Assembly: GCA_035610365.1 (NCBI GenBank)
Contig: CM069432.1
Coordinates: 6,014,001 to 6,078,000, forward strand
Reading direction: 5' to 3'
From: Aquatica leii
Lineage: Eukaryota > Arthropoda > Insecta > Coleoptera > Lampyridae
Length of the DNA stretch: 64,000 bases
Shown here piece by piece: positions 56,205 to 64,000 of this stretch (position 1 is its first letter; each line of letters starts with the position of its first letter). Under the pieces are notes generated by a model that saw nothing but the letters and a program-made list of their open reading frames with translations, was not told where the DNA came from and made no database searches. Position numbers and translations under genes: made by a program.

Positions 56205-57405
56205 TGCAGAAATAGCTCCTGCTAGATCAGCACAGGAGGCTCAAAGCTTGTAGAAAATTGTTAAGGTTCGTAAAGCTGGAGAAAACAAAGTAAGAAACCA
56301 AATCGTTAACAATAATTGCACTTTAATTACTTTAGAACGATAAATAGATTAACATTTGAATCAATATCAATTACGAGATAAATTAATAGCATCACAGTGA
56401 ATAAATTTAGTCCGAGTAAAATATCAGAAGTATCCGCAACTTACACTACACTTAAAACAAAAGTGTAACAACCAAAACATACAAAAATCTTCGTGAGTAA
56501 ACAACATTAACAATGATAATAATTGGCAATTGACATAATCAGCATGCGATAGTAATTTTTCTTAACTAATTGAGTAATAATAATAAGAAGCAAATCAATT
56601 CGAACGTTTCGACACGATTAGTAATTATTCATGAGTAGCACCGTAGCGACAGCGAATAATTAAAATCAAAAATTGACTTACCAAGATTCAGGTGTACTTC
56701 CAGAAAACGTTTTCCTACTGACTTCTTGTAATCAAACTTCCTGAAAATAATCGTGTCTACCTGGTGACTTACAAACTACAACAGGTAAAAGAAACATTTA
56801 AAAGAAAATAAGAGAACCAAAACGTATCGTATGCTGTTACAATGTGTCTTTTCGTCCACGATGATATTAGGTATTAATTGCCTCCGAAGAGAAATTCAAT
56901 TGTGTCTGGTACATAGGCCCTTCCGAACAAGATGATATTATTTAACGGTATTAATTGACTCCGCAAAGAAATTCTGCCCTTGTATCGCAAGGTTAATAGA
57001 TCTAAAGCTTCGTATTATAACTTTTCCCTCGTAGATTTTAAATTTGACTAAAAACTAGGTCAAGAACACCCAGATTTAGGAGGTAGCACATGGCGCTAAT
57101 AAAAAGACATAAAAATCACCTTTAATCAAAAAAAGAATAAAAGCCACTTACCCTGCGTGGAGTAAATTAGTTAATTATAGATACTTCCATTACCCATCGT
57201 GTCACAACACGTGGATGTTTTAAGAAAACGATTTTTAATTTAAGCAGACATAGGTTACGTCGTGAACGATGTTAAAGTAAAAAATGCCCTTATATCGTCT
57301 TCTCAATATGAAGGGACCAACAATAAATGTCGTCGTGAAATGGAAAAGTAATTTTAATTAAACCAATATACAGGGTAGTGCATTTTTAAATTTATGCACG
57401 TAACA
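56205..57405 (-). repeat. Gypsy B 5' LTR
   Basis: About 1.2 kb, uninterrupted partner of 50,302-52,436. It contains about 30 bp (around 56,840) absent from the other copy. Confidence 0.88.
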
Positions 57406-57530
57406 CAGTAAAATTGCAAAAATTAACACCAAAGAGAACCAGTGTACGGCCGTTTTACCCTTTTGGGTATCATCAGCACTGGTAAATAATCCAACCACCA
57501 CAATACTTTTATATGAAAATAGTATCTTTG
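57406..57530. repeat. flank sharing a 50,020-50,110-like repeat
   Basis: GTACGGCCGTTTTACCCTTT then GGGTATCATCAGCACTG matches 50,041-50,078. On the minus strand it reads CTGATGA, TACCC hairpin GGGTA, AAAC, lacking the G of GAAAC. Confidence 0.65.
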
Positions 57531-59389
57531 GCGTTAATAAAAATAAAAGTCACAGATATCTGTTAAATTCCAAAAAATTCTAAAAGAAAAAAAAGTTGTT
57601 TTAGTTATCAATAACGTAAAAATGTATCTTCTATTAAAAAAATATAATAAAACTAAAATCAATCGACAAAATAACCAAAAAAGTGTAAATTATACAAAAA
57701 AATTTCGAAACCAATCTTAAAATTATCTTTTAAGAAAATAAGAAAAAAAAGATTGGTAAATTATTTTATTTAATTAATCATTATTATTTGCACATTTTTG
57801 TAAAATGAAAAAATCTGACAGAATCGGTAGAATGGGTATACATCTTTTTTTTTTAGTTTTAGATTAAATTAACTAGCACAAAAAAATTTATTTAAAAGAT
57901 AAATGCGTACAAAATTTAACAAAACCAGAATTTATATAAACAAAATAATATTTTTGAAATAAATTCAGATAAAGGTTAATTTAGAGTATTTTCTATTTTT
58001 CTTTATAGTCCTTCATTAAAAATAATTATTTTAAACAGTATTCTCTATTTATTTTTAATAAAACTATTTATCAATTTGTGAAAGTTAAAAAAAATAAATT
58101 AGCTTTGTTTTATTTGTCTTCATTTTTTAGAATATTTTATATTAGAAATTCTTCAAATCAAAGTATATGTGTACACAAGCATTTTAAAGCTTTTATCAAA
58201 ATTCCGTTTTTTTAATTTCAAATTCTGCTGAACTAAATAGACACAAAATAATTGAAGCGTATGTAGATAAAACTATTTAACCTGTTTTCGTTAAATATAT
58301 TAATAGGAAGATTTATTATATTATCGTTGTCATTATATAATGACAATAAATAGAATTTTAATTCTTAAAGCATTAAATACAAACAAATAATTTTCTTTTT
58401 TTCAGAATTAAATTCTAAAAATAAAATTTGAAATATACAGCACATCAAAAGGAATTAATTTAGAATCGTACATATGTACATAAAACAAATTGGGCAGGTT
58501 ATTTATACAAGGGATAACAAATTTTACTGATCAAAATAGTCATCTCGAGTTATTGCATTCTTAAATTTCTACTAACACTTTAATACGTTTGAATATACAG
58601 ACCAAACATTTATTATTATTTTTACGTTACTAGTCCAGTACTATTCTAAAAACTAATTTAAATACCTACCAAATTTTTTATAGGTTATTTAATACATTAT
58701 TATAGATCTTTTGCTAATAACGAAACTTAAATTAAAATATTAATCAATATCTGATAAAAGAACTATCTATAAAACAAAAGCAGCCAGGTGATTTGAAAAG
58801 AGATCATAATACATACAGCAGCAGGTAACATAGCCGCTGATTTTATTTATATACCTAAAAGTAAAAATTTTTATTAACGTTACTTACTTACTACAGATCA
58901 CGTACTGCATTCTTCGAAAGTGTACCCTAGGTCAAGACCAATAATAGATAAAGTTACTGATGAAACAAAAATTGCCCTAACAAACCACCAACAGTACAGA
59001 AAGTTACTTATATTAACAAAGATGAGAATTTTATATTTAGTAAGCAAATGTTATATGAATATGGAGACAAAATAATAAACAAGATATTATGTAATATAAA
59101 ATTTATAATAAAATGATTCTTACATCTAAATAATAATTTTTTTAATAACATACATGTTGCAGTTAACAAGAATTAAAACATGGTGTCAAGTGCGTACTAG
59201 AATTCAAAAATAATAATTTAATAATAATAATAAAGAAATGATTAAAGCGATGAACATTAATAATTTATTCTTAAATTATAAGAATAGTGTCCGTTGCAAG
59301 TCAGTTCAAAACTGGAACACTTGTTTTTGATCAAACTTCTCAATAAAATAGCCTAAGTAAAAAATATGTTTAAAGTTATTATAACAGTA
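57531..59389. other. no gene recognised, very AT-rich
   Basis: About 1.9 kb, among the most AT-rich in the window. Scraps near 58,800-59,000 could be old retroelement sequence but are not assignable. Confidence 0.45.
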
Positions 59390-59810
59390 AAAAACTGAAA
59401 TCAGAGAGTGAGTATATAAAAATCGCTACGCTTTTAAGGCACATAGGTGAAGATTAGTTTTACTGATTCAAAAAATACGTCAATTTCTGTATTAGACCTT
59501 TTTGACAATTGCTGACTACGTTATCGCACATATTAATGACCCTGAAGAAAATGATTTGTTACAAAAACTAAAACTTTGTCTTTAGAAGATTTAGCTTAGA
59601 TATGTAGTGCCGCAAAAATAGGAAAACAAAATAAACGCTAGATGACAAGTTCTGAGTTGCCAAGTGGTACTACTGAAGTATGCTACACTAAAAAATTACA
59701 AAATATACAAGAACGTAATAAACGAATAGTTAACAAAATTTAACGATAGTAATAATAACGTTTACAACTGGAAGAAATGTGGAACCACCCAACAAGCCAA
59801 TACATCTATC
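59390..59810 (+). mobile_element. Ty3/Gypsy gag scrap (fossil)
   Basis: KIATLLRHIGED (family: KIATLLxxIGEExLDI), then YVIAHINDPEENDLLQKLK, then VYNWKKCGTTQQANT, which resembles the start of a gag zinc knuckle (CxKCGTxH). Only this part of gag is recognisable. It is heavily decayed, with several breaks. Confidence 0.5.
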
Positions 59811-59920
59811 GAAATTTAATATCCATCTGTCTGCGTTTTGTTTGTATGTGCTTTTCCCAGGTAAGTTTTTATTCTAGGATGAGTCTAAGGTATTTTGCTT
59901 CCGTTTTAGTAGGTATAGGT

Positions 59921-60154
59921 ACGTTAGTAGTAGGTATTTGCCAATCCTGCAACCTCCTCTAAAAACAACGAAGGTCACTGCGACCTTAACGTTATTTTTA
60001 GAGGAGGTTGCAGAATCGGCAAATAGATGCGAAGGTTGCATTGCTGTGAATAAGGTTCTAAGTTGCATTGCTATTACTGAGGTTCTAAGAATGTGGACTT
60101 ATTATTGTAGGAGGAGGTAATTAGAAATGCAATTAATTTCAAGGTGTTTGTTGC
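59921..60154. repeat. foldback arm, left
   Basis: Reverse complement of 61,363-61,597 at high identity. The inner end reads GGAGGAGGTAATTAGAAATG, CAATTAATTTC, AAGGTGT. The outer 100 bp form a hairpin with a stem of about 45 bp. Confidence 0.85.
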
Positions 60155-60206
60155 CCGCAAAGTTTGCATCTAATAATGTCAATAAAGGTAATTGTTGCAG
60201 GATGTA

Positions 60207-61015
60207 ATTAGAAATGTAATTGATTTTAAGTGACTGTTTCAGACAAAGTACATACGATTGTAATTGAACGGAGGTAATTAGAAATCTACCACTACACTAT
60301 GATGTTGATTCTACGACGTCCATAGCAATACTGATAGATAAGTATAGATGCGGTTTAATTGTATTAAAATGTACAAAAATTAATGCAAATGTTATTCATC
60401 TACGTTGAATTTGAAAGTAACTTGTGCGCATTTGCATATGCTGAAAGGTCAAACAACCAGACGATGACATTAAAACTGGTTTTCTGTTTAAGTTGGTTTT
60501 TACATTATATTTATTATCGAATTAGAAATGTAATTGATTTTAAGTGACTGTTCCACACAAAGTACATACGATTGTAATTGAACGGAGGTAATTAGAAATC
60601 TACCACTACACTATGATGTTGATTCTATGACGTCCATCGCAATACTGATAGATAAGTATAGATGCGGTTTAATTGTATTAAAATGTACAAAAATTATTGC
60701 AAATGTTATTCATCTACGTTGAATTTAAAAGTAACTTGTGCGCATTTGCATATGTTGAAAGGTCAAAACACCAGACGATGAGATTCAAACTTGTTTTCTG
60801 TTTAAGTTGGTTTTTACATTATATTTATTATCGATTCGGTTTAATTGTATGCAAAGTTATTACAAATGTTATTTGCCTACCTTGAACTCAAAGGTAACTT
60901 GTACACATTTGCATATGCACACGATAAAATATTTAAACTTGTTATATTTATTTACGATGACATATTAAAATTTGTTTTCTGTTTAAGTTGGTTTTTACAT
61001 TATATTTATTATCGA
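60207..61015. repeat. 314-bp tandem repeat, 2.6 units
   Basis: Unit 1 at 60,207-60,520, unit 2 at 60,521-60,834 (nearly identical), and a partial unit at 60,835-61,015 matching the last 180 bp. A further diverged start follows at 61,016. Units begin ATTAGAAATGTAATTGATTT and end TACATTATATTTATTATCGA. Confidence 0.92.
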
Positions 61016-61362
61016 TGCGGTTTAATTGTATGAAAAGTTATTACAAATGCTATTTACTTTGTACAATTGTAAATGTCGCTAAAGGTAATGAAAATACGTT
61101 TGACTTCAAGATACTTGTACACGTTTGCACATTGTACTGAGGTCAGACACAGGTCATTAACATAGCGTGCGAACTTGTTTTTGCTTACTTACATGCTCAT
61201 TACATTTTGTTTTTTTAACATTCCTCTCGTTACTATAAAAAGCGTGAAATAATGTCTTGGTAATCAGTACACTAGTATTCGTAGTTGGCGAAACTAAAGT
61301 GACGTTGAATAAAGTTGTGCAAGTAAACTGTTGGATTATCAAGAACAAATGAGTAAGTATAG

Positions 61363-61597
61363 TGCAACAGACACCTTAAAATTAATTGCATTTCTAATTA
61401 CCTCCTCCTACAATTATAAATCCACATTCTTAGAACCTCAGTAATTGCAACGCAACTTAGAACTTCATTCACAACAATGCAACCTTCGCATCTATTTGCC
61501 GATTCTGCAACCTTCTCTTAAAACAACCTTAAGGTCGCAGTGACTTTCGTTGTTTTTAGAGGAGGTTGCAGAATCGGCAAATACCTACTACTTACGT
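61363..61597. repeat. foldback arm, right
   Basis: Inverted partner of 59,921-60,154, with the same terminal palindrome (61,490-61,585). Confidence 0.85.
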
Positions 61598-62916
61598 TAT
61601 TGATGGTTACAGGACGGCAGTGATCGTGCTTGGTGGTGAATGCGACTTGATTTTGTTTGATTGACTTTTATTTTCTTATGTACCATTCGGTGAGGAGGTC
61701 CAGGTGAGTTTATTTGTTTTCAGATGCCAATACTTTCCTTCACAGATAATACAGTTAAGTCATTGGCAAACAAAGCAAGTATTGTGTTATTTGTTTGGGG
61801 TATGTTGGCAGTGTTACCACGTAACAATGGGGGAGGTGGAGAAAAAAGAAAAATAATAATAATATTATACTCAGATGTTGTGCTTACTCTTTGGCTAGCC
61901 TCACCGCAGATGGTCATAGGGCAAGATCCAAGTACATACAGCAATCTTCCTGAGTAAGCAAAAGAAGAAAAGGAAAATTCCTAGACCTGTAAACCCCCAA
62001 GGTACATTTTTCAAATCAAAAATACCCAAAATCCAATAATAACTATTTATTACGAGAAATCCTCTTAAAAGTAAATAATAAATATTGACTGGTACGCCAC
62101 TGGTTACACATAAACACATAAATAATTAAAAAAGTAAATTACAAGCGGTAGCAGGTCTAAAATAGACTCTGGAAGCAGAATTAAGATAAGTAGTCTATAA
62201 CTTTTACTTCCACATTTACGTGGTAACGTGACACTATAAACGGTACACATCGCGCAAAGAGGATTCCAGACCCCAAAACGTTCGGTAAGTAACACGATTC
62301 AACGCCGTGTTCCCGGTTCGTTTGTCGGCGGACCTTGTGGCACCGGCTATATCGCAGCGATACCCCTAATTAGATGGTTCCAGATCATCTGGACTTCGGC
62401 GAACACACTTTGACTGAACGAGCGCTCTCCTTACTATTGTACCTCCAGCGAGATTGCGACTTCGTTACTCCATTGCTTATAACGCCATTAAAACAGGAAT
62501 GAAAGTAATAAGACAACCACCATAAGCGAGCGAGAGAAACGAGCTATTTTATGACGCCATTCGAGAAAATATTCCGTCACTATCCGACAGAATTTGTTAA
62601 ACATTTTAATTGTTCCCGTACATACTTTGACACATGTTAACTAAGAAATGTACCGAAAATCACTTCTTAGAAGGCCGACTAATTGCGCCCTCTACCCACA
62701 TAAAGCTACAAATATCATTCGAGGTCAGATACAATACGCATAAAAATGGTAAGTTGCCTAACCATCAGGTGAAATTATTACCGAAGTAAGAAAATAATCG
62801 TTACAGTGTAGATTAGGAATAGCAAAAGTCCTAGAAACTCCTCTGAAGAACACCGGATTTAATAGTATAGTGGTTGGATTGACTGTTATTACGTCTTACT
62901 GTAAAGTTTTTGTCGG
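61598..62916. other. no gene recognised
   Basis: About 1.3 kb. Less AT-rich between 62,250 and 62,480. Open frames here lack motifs. A GGTCCAGGTGAGT string at 61,697 looks like a splice donor, but no exon can be supported. Confidence 0.4.
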
Positions 62917-64000
62917 TTAAGTAAGATTTTTAGAGTAGATGGAAATTGCTGAATAATATTTAAGTAGAACTATAGCTTTGTGAGGTAATTGCTTTAATAT
63001 TTGTGTGGCTATTAAACTGTAGTTTTTGTGTATGTTTCTATTACATTTTGAGGGTTCAGATGGCTGGAGTTTTTTTGTTGCCTTCCACAACGTATGATCA
63101 TTTTGAGGTACTTTGAGTGCTGTTTTTAATTCTCTGAATAGTTTGTTGTAATTATGGTTATCTGTAATGTTTCTTGACCTATGTCTTATTTTTCTAAAAC
63201 TGCGTTTCTGGGCTATTAATTGACAAATATGCAGCGGTATGTTGATAGTATGTGTTGTAGCAAGATTATTTTGAGGTGTGAAGTGCCAGTCTACTTCTTG
63301 TACTAATCTATTAAAATATTGTGGTGCTTCATCTAGATCATCAGGCGATTCGTAAACTGTTCCAATCCGAAATTTTTGAAGATAACTTTGAGGAAGCAAC
63401 TTATTAACAACAGTTGTGCCGATACTAACGATGACGTGAGTACGGTCAGTTGATTCTAGTATGCACTTGCTTTTAGGGATTCCGTTTACTATATAGTACT
63501 CAAGTCATGGAGTTTTCTAGGATTTGCCGGCCAGTAGGTGGGGACTCCATCAGTGAAAAAATCTTAATGGTTTTTAGTCACAGTACATAGGAGGTCATTG
63601 ATTTTTGTAGTGATAATTCTTAATCTTCAGCGTGTATATTTGGCGTTCTAATTGCCCCTTACGACAAATTTGTTTCCAAGGGTATCTTTGTATTCCTTGG
63701 TTGATATACTATGTTGTTGTGGACCGTAAACTCTGAGATAAGTAAAATGTCAATCTTATGATTTTTTGCTTATAACTAAGCAGTTCGTTGGCGTCCTAGG
63801 TTGCAATTCCTAGAGTGTAGGTCATTATTGATTTAATTTTCCGATGACTGTCGTTAGCAAGTTTAATATTGTGCTGTTTTGATTAATTAGTTGGGCAAAC
63901 ATAGTTTTGTATTCATTCAAAAATGTGGTTAATTATTCTCTTATGTTTGATGGTTGTTCTGTTATGATAGCATTAACATATCTGTTTGCTATTTGCGCGT
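62917..64000 (-). mobile_element. Jockey-like LINE, endonuclease to RT, shortened
   Basis: Minus-strand Jockey-type element running off the window end. Endonuclease remnants at 63,500-63,680: TLGNKFVVRGN, then GVPTYWPANPRKLHDLS. Linker in one open frame at 62,917-63,399: DEAPQYFNRLVQEVDWHF, LPLHICQLIAQKRSFRKIRH-like, NYNKLFRELKTALKVPQNDH and LWKATKKLQPS. This is followed in the same frame by ATQILKQLPHKAIVLL, which belongs well inside the RT domain (KILKELPRKAIVLL). About 60-80 residues expected between them are therefore missing by an in-frame internal deletion near 63,040. The sequence ends near 62,917. Confidence 0.88.

Larger units (their letters stand above)
50302..57405 (-). mobile_element. 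Ty3/Gypsy LTR retroelement fossil B
   Basis: Minus-strand Gypsy element with long LTRs (50,302-52,436, including a 964-bp insertion, and 56,205-57,405). On the minus strand the LTR runs TGTTAC to TTTCTGCA. A G-run at 52,440-52,449 (minus strand) just before the left LTR is a candidate polypurine tract. Recognised parts: gag-like (55,268-55,930) and integrase zinc-binding region (54,509-55,080). No protease, RT or RNase H is recognised. About nine in ten bases match over a 186-bp LTR sample, so it is moderately old. It is broken in several places and looks like a non-autonomous derivative. No clean target duplication was found. Confidence 0.85.
59921..61597. mobile_element. foldback-type element with palindromic ends
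   Basis: About 1.68 kb with long inverted terminal arms (59,921-60,154 and 61,363-61,597) around a tandem-repeat interior. Each arm begins with its own palindrome: ATTTGCC, then CTGCAACCTCCTCTAAAAAC, a small loop, and the reverse complement ending GCAGAATCGGCAAAT. Both outer ends share GTAGTAGGTATTTGCC. The interior is non-coding. The structure resembles foldback or non-autonomous DNA elements, but the family is unknown to me and no target duplication is clear. Confidence 0.75.

Noticed and set aside
50302-57405. Target duplication around Gypsy B based on AGTAAA at both sides
   Set aside because: The left AGTAAA is separated from the LTR end by several unmatched bases, so the assignment is not supported.
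59921-61597. CRISPR-like or satellite array
   Set aside because: Units are 314 bp and directly joined, without spacers, and lie within inverted arms, so this is a transposable-element interior. The window is eukaryotic.

Overview
This window looks like gene-poor, strongly AT-rich insect nuclear DNA. The element mix (piggyBac, hAT, mariner, BEL/Pao, Ty3/Gypsy, Copia, Penelope-like, and RTE-, R1- and Jockey-like LINEs) is typical of arthropods; a beetle is plausible but not proven. I find no convincing host protein-coding, rRNA or tRNA gene. Almost everything recognisable is a decayed mobile element, often with one element inside another.

Layout. 1-1,666: RTE-like LINE endonuclease, cut by a Penelope-like element (PLE) 3' part, then a hAT 3' part. 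3,977-4,665: a second, inverted copy of the same hAT. 6,573-10,315: a minus-strand Ty3/Gypsy fossil with short LTRs and, after its integrase, an OARD1/TARG1-like macrodomain; a PLE end is inserted in it. 10,751-15,190: a piggyBac transposase between two direct repeats, then a mariner tail. 17,530-17,643: a Copia scrap. 20,650-23,650: BEL/Pao fossil A. 25,740-26,930: R1-like LINE. 30,050-31,404: RTE-like LINE, abutting an orphan insect repeat protein (31,405-32,670, minus). 33,290-39,900: BEL/Pao fossil B, with a 2.8-kb unidentified insertion that itself contains a palindromic PLE.

41,417-43,290: second piggyBac. 44,060-45,960: third RTE-like LINE. 50,302-57,405: a second Gypsy fossil with ~1.2-kb LTRs, one carrying a 964-bp insertion. 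59,390-59,810: Gypsy gag scrap. 59,921-61,597: a foldback-type element with palindromic ends and a 314-bp internal tandem repeat. 62,917 to the window end: Jockey-like LINE.

The observations most worth following are the macrodomain in the first Gypsy element, the PLE with two inverted 313-bp arms and a clean 12-bp target duplication, the foldback element, and a recurring hammerhead-like core (CTGANGA, hairpin, GAAAC) at five places, three of them in or beside Penelope-type sequence. All family assignments come from reading motifs by eye; no database search was run.
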